A stretch of 53,916 nt of DNA, taken from contig DGXB01000039.1 of the NCBI GenBank assembly GCA_002396205.1, positions 1 to 53,916 of the forward strand, written 5' to 3'. The notes under the pieces were generated by a model. That model ran no database searches. It saw only the letters and a program-made list of their open reading frames with translations, and was not told where the DNA came from. The stretch comes from Bacteroidales bacterium UBA4243 (GTDB lineage Bacteria > Bacteroidota > Bacteroidia > Bacteroidales > F082). A program made the position numbers and the translations under genes. Below, piece by piece: positions 16,557-25,942 of this stretch; position 1 is the first letter of the stretch; the number at the start of each line of letters is the position of its first letter.

Positions 16557-18512
16557 TCACTTCTCGTACTCCGCCAACACCTCATCGCGCTCCATTTGCT
16601 TCTCGCCCCAGTCGTCCATCAGCTTTTGGAGTTGTTCTTTCTTTTGGCCGTAAGCCCAATACCAGTCGTTATCCACCTTGACTCCAGGATGTTGCTCGGG
16701 GTTGGCCATGATGGCGTCTTGCTCGGCCAGCTCGGCTTCAAGTTTGCCGATGGCCTCCTCCAAACGTTGGATTTCCTTGTCGACCTTGCGGAGTTTGGCG
16801 TCAATTTGTTTCTTGCGCTCGTAATTGAGTTTGTTTTGCGAAACAGGCTCTGCAACCGTTTTTTGGGACTGTTGCTTGGCTGCTATCTCCAACTCCTTCA
16901 GGTGGTTGAGGTTCTTCTGTTCCAAAAAATCGTAAATATCGCCGATGTATTCCTTGATGTTCGGCTTACGGAACTCGTAGACTTTGTTGGTCAGGCCTTG
17001 CAGGAAGTCGCGGTCGTGGGAGACGATGATTAATGTGCCGTCGTATTGGATCAGGGCGTTTTTCAGGATGTCCTTGGAGAGCATGTCCAAATGGTTGGTC
17101 GGCTCGTCGAGGACCAACAAATTGGTCGGGAAAAGCAACATTTTGGCCAACGAGAGTCGGGCTTTCTCGCCGCCCGAAAGCACCTTCACCTTCTTGTCGA
17201 TGTCGTCGCCACGAAACAGGAACGCACCGAGCAAGGCCTTCACCTTCAAGCGCATATCGCCAACGGCCACGTCGTCCAAAGTCTCAAAAACGGTCTTGTT
17301 CATGTCGAGCATGTCCTGCTGGTTTTGGGCGTAATAGCCAATCTTCACCTCGTGGCCGAGTTTCACCTCGCCTTCGTGGTCGAGCACGCCACAGATGATT
17401 TTCGACAGCGTGGATTTGCCCTCGCCGTTGCGCCCCACGAAAGCAATCTTCTCCCCTCGCGGGATCAACAGATTAATGTCTTTGAGGATTACCTTGTCGC
17501 CATAGGATTTGCCGACGTGGTTGAGTTCAAGCGTCACCTTGCCGCTGTGTGGCGCGGGCGGGAACTTGAAGTGGATGGCCGTCGAGTCGATGTCGTCGAC
17601 CACGATTTCATCCATCTTTTCGAGCAATTTCACGCGGCTCTGCACCTGCTTGGCCTTGGTGGCCTTGTAGCGGAACCGTTCGATAAACGCCTCGATGTTC
17701 TTGATTTCGCGCTGCTGGTTCTCGTAGGCCGAGCGCTGCATGTCGACGCGCTCCTCGCGCAGGCTGACATACTCCGAATAAGGCACCTTATAGTCGTAAA
17801 TCTTCCCGTTCGAGATTTCCACCGTGCGGACGGTGATGTTGTCGAGGAAAGCGCGGTCGTGCGACACCATCAGGATGGCACCATAATATGCCTTCAGGAA
17901 GCCTTCGAGCCACTGGATGGACTCGATGTCCAAGTGGTTGGTAGGCTCGTCGAGGAGAAGCAGATTGGGCTTTTTCAGCAGGATTTTGGCCAACTCCACG
18001 CGCATCTGCCAGCCGTTGCTGAACTCGCGCATGGACCGCAGCATATCCTCGTGGCTGAAGCCCAAGCCCACCAATATCCTTTCAGCCTCACCTTCGATGC
18101 TGTTGCCGCCGAGCAAGGCCAAACGGTCGTTCAGGTTGTTCATCCTAACGATAAGTTTCTCATATTGCGGGCTTTCATAGTCGGTGCGCTCAGCCAATTC
18201 CAGTTGCATCCGTTCCAAATCCTTCTCTAACTTGTGGTATTCATCGAAGGCGGTCAAGGCTTCGTCCAAAACCGTTTTCTCGCTGTTCACGTTCTTTTCC
18301 TGCGGGAGATAGCCGATGGTAACACCCTGAGGGATAATCACATCGCCTTTCGAGGGTTGTTCGATGCCGCAAATCAGTTTGAGCAAGGTGGTCTTGCCCG
18401 CGCCGTTCTTGCCGACCAAGCCGATGCGGTCTTTCTCGCGAATCATAAAGGAAATGTCGGTGAAGAGATCCTCACCGGTGAAGTGCATACTGAGGTTTTG
18501 GATGGAAATCAT
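16557..18512 (-). CDS. ABC-F family ATP-binding protein (EttA/Uup-like)
   Basis: This 651-residue protein has two ABC ATPase domains and no membrane segment, the ABC-F layout of ribosome-associated factors. Domain 1 has Walker A GKNGAGKTT (about 35), the signature-like EFSNGWQMRVELAKIL and LLLLDEPTNHLD. A charged linker follows (about 240-310, REIKNIEAFIERFRYKATKA). Domain 2 has GRNGEGKST, VLSGGEKARLSLAK and LLVLDEPTNHLD. A C-terminal coiled coil (about 560-650) resembles that of Uup. Such proteins act on stalled or specialised ribosomes; some give antibiotic protection, which cannot be inferred here. It has its own promoter inside the end of the upstream T9SS gene. Confidence 0.92.
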   Translation of the reverse strand: MISIQNLSMHFTGEDLFTDISFMIREKDRIGLVGKNGAGKTTLLKLICGIEQPSKGDVIIPQGVTIGYLPQEKNVNSEKTVLDEALTAFDEYHKLEKDLERMQLELAERTDYESPQYEKLIVRMNNLNDRLALLGGNSIEGEAERILVGLGFSHEDMLRSMREFSNGWQMRVELAKILLKKPNLLLLDEPTNHLDIESIQWLEGFLKAYYGAILMVSHDRAFLDNITVRTVEISNGKIYDYKVPYSEYVSLREERVDMQRSAYENQQREIKNIEAFIERFRYKATKAKQVQSRVKLLEKMDEIVVDDIDSTAIHFKFPPAPHSGKVTLELNHVGKSYGDKVILKDINLLIPRGEKIAFVGRNGEGKSTLSKIICGVLDHEGEVKLGHEVKIGYYAQNQQDMLDMNKTVFETLDDVAVGDMRLKVKALLGAFLFRGDDIDKKVKVLSGGEKARLSLAKMLLFPTNLLVLDEPTNHLDMLSKDILKNALIQYDGTLIIVSHDRDFLQGLTNKVYEFRKPNIKEYIGDIYDFLEQKNLNHLKELEIAAKQQSQKTVAEPVSQNKLNYERKKQIDAKLRKVDKEIQRLEEAIGKLEAELAEQDAIMANPEQHPGVKVDNDWYWAYGQKKEQLQKLMDDWGEKQMERDEVLAEYEK

Positions 18513-18531
18513 GGGTTGCTAATTTTGGCGG

Positions 18532-18563
18532 CAAAGGTACAGTTTTTCGCCCGATTGCGCAAA
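18532..18563 (-). promoter_or_regulatory. Promoter of the ABC-F gene
   Basis: On the minus strand TTTG (18560-18563) and TACCTTTG (18532-18539) are 20 bases apart, an excellent match. The start codon lies 20 bases beyond. Confidence 0.75.
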
Positions 18564-18565
18564 AA

Positions 18566-21529
18566 TCACTCCCCGCATACCACAAAACGCTTCACCGTCA
18601 CGCCTTTTACGGTTTCGATGCGAAGCCCATACAAGCCTGCTGACATCCCTGAGAGTTGAAGCTGATGCGCATCGGCATTGGGCTTTTCCTCCATCACCCT
18701 CTGCCCTTTGGCGTTGAATACCTCCAAACGCCGCATCCCTTCGGCCTCCACCGTAATCCTACCATTGGTAGGATTGGGATAGAGTTGGAGTTCGACGACT
18801 TCACGCTCATCGGTCGCAGTGACATCAATCACGACATAGTTCTGCGACGGGTCGTCGAAGGCTGTGGCATAATCCGACTCACAGGTCTCGCCGTCGTCCG
18901 ATAGATAGAAGGCGGTCAGGCGGTAATAGACATAGTCGTGCATCACTTCTGAGAGGTTGTCGCGGTACTCGTAATACAGCTGCCCGTCAACGGCTGTCAC
19001 CGACGCGACTTGCTGATAATCAACATTATCTGTCGAGCGGTAGAGATTATAATGCTGCAAGGTATAGCCATCGCGACCGAGGGTCATCCACTGTCCCCTT
19101 TGGTTGGAGAAGAACGCCCTGAGCATCCAAGTGTAGTTCATGTTGAAGGTGTGCATGTCGGTCCAGGTCTCGCCGTCGAGCGACACCCAACGTCCGTCAG
19201 CCTCGCCCATGTCCTGACAAGCCGCCGCCGGTCGCGACAGTCCTTGTTGTCCCACCACAATCCAAATCGGCTCGCCTTCGGGGATGACATAGGCAGGCGT
19301 GATGGCTTCCTCGTGCCAGGCATTCGTCCCCGCAAGGGTCATGCTTTGCGAACGAACCAAGGTGCGCGGCGCAGTGTCGCCACCCACATAAACCCAAAGC
19401 TGATAGGTGCCGGCGCCCACATCATAGAGCGATACCTTCTTCAAGGCACTACCGGCATAATGAGCCAAGGTGTCGGCATCGAAACGAATGGCCCAGAAGA
19501 TGCGAGGCTCGTCGCCGCCGCCCAACGAGCGTTTGAAAGTGCCATTGTCGTAACCAAGCCATTGGTTGATGGGTTCGGGACGCTCGCCCCACGACACCAA
19601 AGCACCAAAATCGTCGCCACCGTCATCATACATCACTGCGTCGAGCTTCGCGGGCGGGTCGCAATAGGCAGGAAAGACAGCCGTAGTGCATTGCGTGCAC
19701 GACATGGAATGGTAAGTGCCATCGAGGTCGCCGCCATACACTAACCGCAAGCAATACTCCACTTCGCCATGCAGCTCGACAGTGACATCCAAATAGGTGT
19801 TCCCCTCCACAAAACCGAGGTATTCGCCTTCGCGGAACAACATGGCTCCCAAGAAGTTGCCTTCGGGATAACCCCACGAAAGCTGCAAGGCCTCATTATG
19901 CAATGCCCATGACAGGCCACTCGGGCTACCTGCGAAATTGGAACACGGGCGATACACCCACTGGCAGACACGCCACTCGCCCGCTCCCGAAAGATACACG
20001 GGCCGAACCTTGGTCACGCAGGTGTCGCCCTCCGTCAGCTGACTGACATCGAGTTGGAAACGGTCGCTTATGGTCGTGCCCGCATCGGCCCCATTCAATT
20101 GGATTTCAAAATATTGAAGATCACGGCTTTTCGCCTCTTCGAGCCGCCACATCGCCCAGCCCGTCGAAGAGACATAAAGGCTGTCGATGCCCGAAACATT
20201 CTCCATCAATTCAATGTCAATCTGTGTCGGCATCATCACGGAAAGCGCGGAGTCGGACACATAGTCCACAAAGCCGTCGAGATGCAACCTCAGGTCGTAA
20301 GCGTCACGATAGACGTTGGGCATCACGAGGTGCCCGTTGGCATCCAATTGAGCTTGGTAGTCGTAGCCTTGCCCGTCGTGCGAAGTCAGCGCCAGCGTGG
20401 CTCCCGCAGGCACAATGCCCACATTGGTGGTCGCGTTGACTTCAAGTGTCGTCGTCATGTCCTTGTCGAGATAGGCCGACCAAATGGTGTCGGAGCTGCC
20501 ACGGTTGCCTTCGTAATAGCAGCTCACGCCCCAGCGATACTTGCCCCAAGGCAGGCTGTTCCAATTCATCTCCATAAAGACGGTATCCGTGAGGTGCGAA
20601 GCCAGCAGCACGGGTGTTTCCTCGAAACGGCTACGGAAAAGGTCGTAATGGCGGAACGAGCGGTCGCATTTGGCGCTGTCGGCCCGATAGAACCGGATGC
20701 AGTCCACATAGAAGCAGTCGTCGCCAACCTCGGTGGAAGCGTCCTTGACATAATCCCAGCGAAACACGTGTTCGCCCACGGTGATGTCGAACTCATGCTC
20801 GGCCCAGTCCTCCTCTCCCGAACACTCCATTTTTTTCACGCCATCGAGATAGAAACGTCCCATGTCCCAGGAACTTTCCGATGAAATTTTGCTGCAAAAA
20901 CTCATCTTACCCTCCAAAGGGACATAGACCGAGACCTCAATCTGCGACACGCCGCCACCTTCGCATTCGCAAGTCGATTTCATGCAAAAGTTGCCTTCAA
21001 AGGCATGGGTGGAGTCGATGGCCCATGGATAAACGCTGATGGTGTTGTTCCAGGCAAAACGGCTGAAATCGCCCGTCTCGAAGTCCTCGTAAAGCAAAGG
21101 ATCGTGCACCGACCAGCTGACGCGCACCAAGTCGTTCGTGAACTGACGGGCCGCCACATAACGCACCGGTTCATATACCTCATGCAACACAAAACCGACA
21201 TTAATCAGCAAAGAGTCTTCAAAGATGAGCAACGAATCGGGCCAGAACGAGGTCTCGTAACCCTCAGCCGAGGCCCAAATGCAATAGGAACCTGCAGCTA
21301 TACTATCGTAAAACAGGCCCAAAGTATCGGTAAAGAACTGACAGACAATGGTATCGTTTGTTTCGGTAATGCCAAAGAAAGTCACAGCGGCACCTTCGAT
21401 GGGCGTAAATTCATCCTGATCGGTGACGCTACCGCTGATGGCCACCTGCGCCCAAGCACTATGATGCACCAATGCAAAGGCCATAACCGCGAGAATAACA
21501 ATGAACTTCCTCATAACCAACCCTTTCAT
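18566..21529 (-). CDS. Large T9SS-exported surface protein with carboxypeptidase-regulatory-like domain
   Basis: This 987-residue protein has a signal peptide cut before Q (SAWA|QVA). A carboxypeptidase-regulatory-like beta-sandwich follows (about 30-115, VAISGSVTDQDEFTPIEGAA). The middle holds jelly-roll and fibronectin-like beta modules (YEDFETGDFSRFAWNN, IDCIRFYRADS-type segments). The C-terminus LQLYPNPTNGRITVEA...VTVKRFVV is a T9SS type A sorting domain (TIGR04183-like), so it should reach the cell surface. Its ATG overlaps the upstream gene's stop by four bases (ATGA); a second Met five residues on is an alternative start. It is the last gene of the sigma/FecR/STN operon. Ligand unknown. 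Confidence 0.85.
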   Translation of the reverse strand: MKGLVMRKFIVILAVMAFALVHHSAWAQVAISGSVTDQDEFTPIEGAAVTFFGITETNDTIVCQFFTDTLGLFYDSIAAGSYCIWASAEGYETSFWPDSLLIFEDSLLINVGFVLHEVYEPVRYVAARQFTNDLVRVSWSVHDPLLYEDFETGDFSRFAWNNTISVYPWAIDSTHAFEGNFCMKSTCECEGGGVSQIEVSVYVPLEGKMSFCSKISSESSWDMGRFYLDGVKKMECSGEEDWAEHEFDITVGEHVFRWDYVKDASTEVGDDCFYVDCIRFYRADSAKCDRSFRHYDLFRSRFEETPVLLASHLTDTVFMEMNWNSLPWGKYRWGVSCYYEGNRGSSDTIWSAYLDKDMTTTLEVNATTNVGIVPAGATLALTSHDGQGYDYQAQLDANGHLVMPNVYRDAYDLRLHLDGFVDYVSDSALSVMMPTQIDIELMENVSGIDSLYVSSTGWAMWRLEEAKSRDLQYFEIQLNGADAGTTISDRFQLDVSQLTEGDTCVTKVRPVYLSGAGEWRVCQWVYRPCSNFAGSPSGLSWALHNEALQLSWGYPEGNFLGAMLFREGEYLGFVEGNTYLDVTVELHGEVEYCLRLVYGGDLDGTYHSMSCTQCTTAVFPAYCDPPAKLDAVMYDDGGDDFGALVSWGERPEPINQWLGYDNGTFKRSLGGGDEPRIFWAIRFDADTLAHYAGSALKKVSLYDVGAGTYQLWVYVGGDTAPRTLVRSQSMTLAGTNAWHEEAITPAYVIPEGEPIWIVVGQQGLSRPAAACQDMGEADGRWVSLDGETWTDMHTFNMNYTWMLRAFFSNQRGQWMTLGRDGYTLQHYNLYRSTDNVDYQQVASVTAVDGQLYYEYRDNLSEVMHDYVYYRLTAFYLSDDGETCESDYATAFDDPSQNYVVIDVTATDEREVVELQLYPNPTNGRITVEAEGMRRLEVFNAKGQRVMEEKPNADAHQLQLSGMSAGLYGLRIETVKGVTVKRFVVCGE

Positions 21530-24519
21530 AGTTTCACCATCTTGACTGTCATCGACGACATTTCGTCTTTCACCTGAATGAAATAGACACCTGAGCGCAA
21601 CGCACCCACTGCAACCGAAATCTCACCAAAAAAGTCAGTACTCATCGCCGTTTCGGGAAGCATCGTCACACCTAATTCATTCATTATATTGACTTTATAT
21701 TCCTTATTTCCTTGCAATCCGCCTATGGTGATTGTCTCTTTGGCAGGATTGGGATAAACGCTCAATGTCGACGCTGTCAAACTACCATTCTGTTGTCGCA
21801 TCGCCACCTTACCCTCTTGGTTTACAAAGAGATGCAAACCGCTTGCTGAAGGTTCAGAAGCCGTCAAGGTAATCTCTTCGCACATTCCCCGCCCGTAGCG
21901 TGGCAGGTCGGCCATCACCTGATAAGTGCCCAAAGGCAGGTTTCGGAAACTGAAACCACCGTTGGGGTCGGTCAAGGCGAAACCCAAAATGCGTTGCTTG
22001 CCCGCATTGAGCAAAAGGATGCCCACATTCGACAGGCCGTCGGTGCAGTAAGTCTCGTCGCTGCCTTCGCGCAGCCACGGCTGGCAATAGAAGTCGCGCC
22101 CCTTGAAAGGCGCATTGGGATAGTCGAACACACCGGTGATGCTACCTGTGCCCGTAGTGAAGCCCGACACCAATAATGGCATCTCAATGTCGACATCATA
22201 AACATTGCCGTCCACGAGAATCATGTTCGACGCGTTCCATTGCAGATCGCCCAAATAATAGCATCCACCGACCTCTGGGGCAATCGTATCGGGGAAGGCA
22301 TACAAAACGTAAGTGTCGGGCAGCAAAGCGTCGAACCTGAAGAAGCCGTTCTCATCGGTCTCGGTGCGATAGAAGCCCGAACCAAAAAGCTGGTCGTCGC
22401 TCATCGCCGCCGCCAACACCTGCGTGTTGCGACGGCCATGCCCCTCCGACCACACACGTCCTTCGAGGGCATAGTCCTTGAACAAGTCGAAGCGGACGGT
22501 GTCGTGGGCATAGCCACAATACGACCAAGCTTCGAGCAGCAACTTCACATAGCCGGCTTCCTTGTCGCTGGCTCCAGGATAATAGACAGTATGCAGAGCC
22601 AACGAGTCTTCAAAACGTCCATCGCCCATCGAGCGCCACCGCAAGGAGTCGTAGTTTTGGGCTTCGGACTGGTCCAACATCACTGGACGGTCCAAGCCGC
22701 TGAAACCGTCCTCGCCGGCATACACGCTCAAGGCTTTGTAGAGACTGAGCTGCAAAGCGTCGGTCTTGGTGACACCGTTGCTGGTCACTCTGAGAGTCAA
22801 GGTCACATTCCCTGCTTCAAAGTCTTCGTCTGACGGGAAATACCTGGGACTCAACGAAATGGAATCAGAAAACACACCCGTTCCCGAAGTGCGCCACACA
22901 AAACTGCTGTACATATACGGGATGTTGGCACCTGTCGCGGCGAAACTTGGCTGTGGGGCACAGAGTTCGCCGTCGGGGCCCGCATAAGGATAATAGTCGG
23001 CAAAGGCATAGGCACTTTGTCCCACAGAGGCATACACATCGGGGTCGTAGGCGCGGTCGCAAGCCGCAACAGCAACGGCCTCAGCCTGTTGCGGTGTCAG
23101 CATATATGAATTTTCCGTGATGCCGTCGATGCGATGGGCAAACTTATAGTAATTGAAATCACCATAAAACAAAACATAATGGTCGACATCGGCTTCCATG
23201 TTTTTGTCCCACGAAATCAGCCACTTGTTGTTCACAAACTGCTTTTTCACCCTGAAAGGTGGGGCGATGGGAGCCGTAGTGTCGCATTCCGTCAGACGTT
23301 CTTCGTAAAAGATCTCGCCCAAAGTCGGCGTATCGTGCTTGTCGAGGATGACGCTTTCGATGTCGGCAACGGTCGCCGCGTCCCAAAAGTTGCCCCGCAT
23401 GTCAACATCCTCCATTGAGACATTGGCAAAGAGCGTGACATCTTTCTTGTAGTGCAAAAAGTTGTTGCCATTCCAACGCGATTTCGCCGAAGGGAAACTC
23501 ACTATGCGTTTCTTGGCCTCGCTGATGGTGTTGCCCACAAACGTGGCCGAGCCTGCTTCAAGTAGGTTAGAGACAACCAACTCATTGTCGAAGAAAGTGT
23601 TATGCTCAAAAACGAGATGACACACCCGCATCATCCTGACGGCTTCGTCGTTGCTCCAAAACACGTTGTTGCGGATCACCAGCGAGTCAACGGAGGCCTT
23701 GATGCCGTATGACGAATAGCCGGAGCCGCCTTCGGGCAGGTCCGACGAAATCAAATTGTCCTCGATATAGTTGGTGGCGTCCTTGTCGGAGATGCCGCCC
23801 ACAGCCTCGAAACTGATGGCCGTAGGAGCGCCCTGGAAACAGTTGGCAGTGACATGGTTGCGGTTGCACTTGAAACCGTAAGCCACATTTGAAATCTCAA
23901 TATTAATCTGGCCTTGGTCGAAAATGTTGTGCGAAAACACGTTGTCCTCGCTGTCAGCCGCCCTCGATTTCAGCTCAATGCCTGCCACACATTGATAGAA
24001 CAAACAACTGTCTACCAAGAAGTTGTCGCAGTCAATCAGTTCAATGCCCTTACCAGCGTAATAGTTGTTGAACGAGCAGTGACTGATGTTCGCGCCGCTA
24101 CTCGTGGAGGCGTTGATGGCCGTGAGGGCACCCACCACGTCGACATAGGTGATGCGCACCGTGTCGTCCTCAGCAATATTCTTCAGCTGAAGACCAGCCC
24201 AGTCGTGCGAAAACTCGTAGCAGAGCAGATAAATGGAATCGTTGCGTCCGCCATCGAGGAAGAGACTGCCACCGTCGACGCGCAAGTAGGCCGACTGACC
24301 GAAAATCATCCTCACGCCGCCTTCCACGCGCAATGTGCCACCATCGAGCACCGTCAGCGACTCGTTGACCAAGTAGGCCGAATCGCCGCCCAACTTGGGC
24401 AGCACCATAAGGCTATCGACCTCACCGTTGATGGCAACATAATGCTGTGCCTCGCCCCAAACGGCAGGCACCGTTAGGAGCAACAGCAGAAGCAGCCTTA
24501 TGTAGCGGAACGGTCTCAT
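21526..24519 (-). CDS. T9SS-exported parallel beta-helix surface protein
   Basis: This 997-residue protein starts with a signal peptide (RLLLLLLLTVPAVWGEA|QHY). Residues about 60-390 are a right-handed parallel beta-helix, seen as repeating turns such as DNFLVDSCLFYQCVAGIEL and DSLVIRNNVFWSNDEAVRM. Two or more carboxypeptidase-regulatory-like domains follow (ALEGRVWSEGHGRRNTQV; SITGVFDYPNAPFKG). It ends with the T9SS type A sorting domain (LSVYPNPAKETITIGG...MVKL). Beta-helix proteins often bind or degrade polysaccharide, but no catalytic residues can be assigned. It lies 3 bases after the STN-barrel gene and overlaps the next surface protein by four bases. Confidence 0.87.
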   Translation of the reverse strand: MRPFRYIRLLLLLLLTVPAVWGEAQHYVAINGEVDSLMVLPKLGGDSAYLVNESLTVLDGGTLRVEGGVRMIFGQSAYLRVDGGSLFLDGGRNDSIYLLCYEFSHDWAGLQLKNIAEDDTVRITYVDVVGALTAINASTSSGANISHCSFNNYYAGKGIELIDCDNFLVDSCLFYQCVAGIELKSRAADSEDNVFSHNIFDQGQINIEISNVAYGFKCNRNHVTANCFQGAPTAISFEAVGGISDKDATNYIEDNLISSDLPEGGSGYSSYGIKASVDSLVIRNNVFWSNDEAVRMMRVCHLVFEHNTFFDNELVVSNLLEAGSATFVGNTISEAKKRIVSFPSAKSRWNGNNFLHYKKDVTLFANVSMEDVDMRGNFWDAATVADIESVILDKHDTPTLGEIFYEERLTECDTTAPIAPPFRVKKQFVNNKWLISWDKNMEADVDHYVLFYGDFNYYKFAHRIDGITENSYMLTPQQAEAVAVAACDRAYDPDVYASVGQSAYAFADYYPYAGPDGELCAPQPSFAATGANIPYMYSSFVWRTSGTGVFSDSISLSPRYFPSDEDFEAGNVTLTLRVTSNGVTKTDALQLSLYKALSVYAGEDGFSGLDRPVMLDQSEAQNYDSLRWRSMGDGRFEDSLALHTVYYPGASDKEAGYVKLLLEAWSYCGYAHDTVRFDLFKDYALEGRVWSEGHGRRNTQVLAAAMSDDQLFGSGFYRTETDENGFFRFDALLPDTYVLYAFPDTIAPEVGGCYYLGDLQWNASNMILVDGNVYDVDIEMPLLVSGFTTGTGSITGVFDYPNAPFKGRDFYCQPWLREGSDETYCTDGLSNVGILLLNAGKQRILGFALTDPNGGFSFRNLPLGTYQVMADLPRYGRGMCEEITLTASEPSASGLHLFVNQEGKVAMRQQNGSLTASTLSVYPNPAKETITIGGLQGNKEYKVNIMNELGVTMLPETAMSTDFFGEISVAVGALRSGVYFIQVKDEMSSMTVKMVKL

Positions 24520-24522
24520 GGC

Positions 24523-25854
24523 TTAGAAATAATAGGTCAGACCCAAACGGAAATCCCACTGGCGCATCCTCATGTCGAAGGGGAAATCGGCCCGATACAA
24601 GGCGCCGTTGGTCACACGATAATGCACCTCGGGCACCAACTCGACACGGTTGACCACCTTCACGGCAACACCCAAACCGCCAAAATACGACAGCCGAACC
24701 AGCTCCACCTGACTCTTGGCGATGGGCGCATGGAAAGGCAAATCGGTGACATACAACGACCCCGACGCTTTGACCAAGAAATCCAACGAAGCACCCGCCT
24801 TGACGAAAGCCCTGAAATGCTCCGTCTTGACGAAATCGAAGGTGGCGAAAAGGCCCACGGCGATATAATCCAGCTGGTTGACATCGCGATAGGCATAGTT
24901 TGTCGTCGTCAGCGGCACATAGGTAGAGTCAAGGATGTATTGGTAGGTGGTGTCGCCTTCGGGATGCACCACATAATAGGTGTCGAGGGTGTCGTTCACG
25001 TAATAGTCGCCATCGAAAAGGGTCTGTTCGAGCAGGAAGCGATAGCGCACCGAGCGATACGAAAGGTTCATGCCTACGCTCAGGCGGTTGCGCTTGTAGC
25101 CGCCATCGAGGCCGATGCCGAAAGCGAAACTTGGCGTCACTTCCAACGAGCCATTTTCAAGGGTCGGCATTGCAACATCGTGCCTGAATTGCGCCGACGG
25201 CAATGCCACCGAGGGCATAATGAACCAGCCATTATCCTTGAACTTGGGCCACGGAATCTCCAAACCCCTATATTTCACCGTGTAAACCGTGTCGGTTCGC
25301 ACTTCATGCCTCACTTCGACGATGGTGTCGTAGCGCATCACGGTACGAATCACCTGCAACGTGTCGTAGATGCGGATGGTGTCGCCCGTCTTGCTGACCA
25401 CAGTGTCGGGCTTCGGCTTGACGACTTCAATTTTAGGCTCGGCAGGAGGCGTCGCAACGGCTTCGGGGTCATTGGCCAACTGTTGGTTTTTCTTGATGAC
25501 ATACTGCTTTCCAATCTTCTTGAAACCGTAGTCGGTGCCTTTCAGCAGGTCGGCCAGCACCTCTTCGACCGACTTGTAGGAACACGAATAGCTCTCGATC
25601 CTTATCTTGCTCAACTCTGCCTTACTGAAGGCCACGTTCAGTTCGTATTCGGCAAAGAGTTTCTCCAACGCCTTGTCCAAGGTGCACGACTCCACCGAGA
25701 ACGAAATCAGCGGGTTGAACGACTGCGACCAAGCGCGTTGCGGCAGGGCCAAAGCCATGAAAATCAGAAATAAAAGAGGCAACCACACCCTAACGCGGCA
25801 GCCATCTTCCTGTCTATCAACATATATATCGGTTTGAGGGTATTCCATTTCCAA
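24523..25854 (-). CDS. STN-domain protein with short outer-membrane beta-barrel
   Basis: This 443-residue protein has a long N-terminal signal sequence (about 22-44, cut before QSFN). An STN domain (about 48-125) contains ISFSVESCTLDKALEKLF, then KSVEEVLADLLKGTDY. A Pro/Asp/Thr-rich linker follows with repeated DT pairs (about 140-195). The C-terminal 240 residues look like a small outer-membrane barrel ending RLGLTYYF. STN domains normally form the periplasmic signalling end of FecA- or SusC-type transporters. Here there is no plug domain and no 22-strand barrel, so this is an unusual partner for the FecR encoded just upstream. It would relay a signal from the outer membrane to FecR. A role as transporter is unlikely. 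Confidence 0.82.
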   Translation of the reverse strand: MEMEYPQTDIYVDRQEDGCRVRVWLPLLFLIFMALALPQRAWSQSFNPLISFSVESCTLDKALEKLFAEYELNVAFSKAELSKIRIESYSCSYKSVEEVLADLLKGTDYGFKKIGKQYVIKKNQQLANDPEAVATPPAEPKIEVVKPKPDTVVSKTGDTIRIYDTLQVIRTVMRYDTIVEVRHEVRTDTVYTVKYRGLEIPWPKFKDNGWFIMPSVALPSAQFRHDVAMPTLENGSLEVTPSFAFGIGLDGGYKRNRLSVGMNLSYRSVRYRFLLEQTLFDGDYYVNDTLDTYYVVHPEGDTTYQYILDSTYVPLTTTNYAYRDVNQLDYIAVGLFATFDFVKTEHFRAFVKAGASLDFLVKASGSLYVTDLPFHAPIAKSQVELVRLSYFGGLGVAVKVVNRVELVPEVHYRVTNGALYRADFPFDMRMRQWDFRLGLTYYF

Positions 25855-25942
25855 GATAATTCAAAATAGGCCGCTAAGATACGACAAAAAAATGAGGTAG
25901 TCTCATTTCATCGAAAAAAATGACTTGGGGAATGGAAATTCT

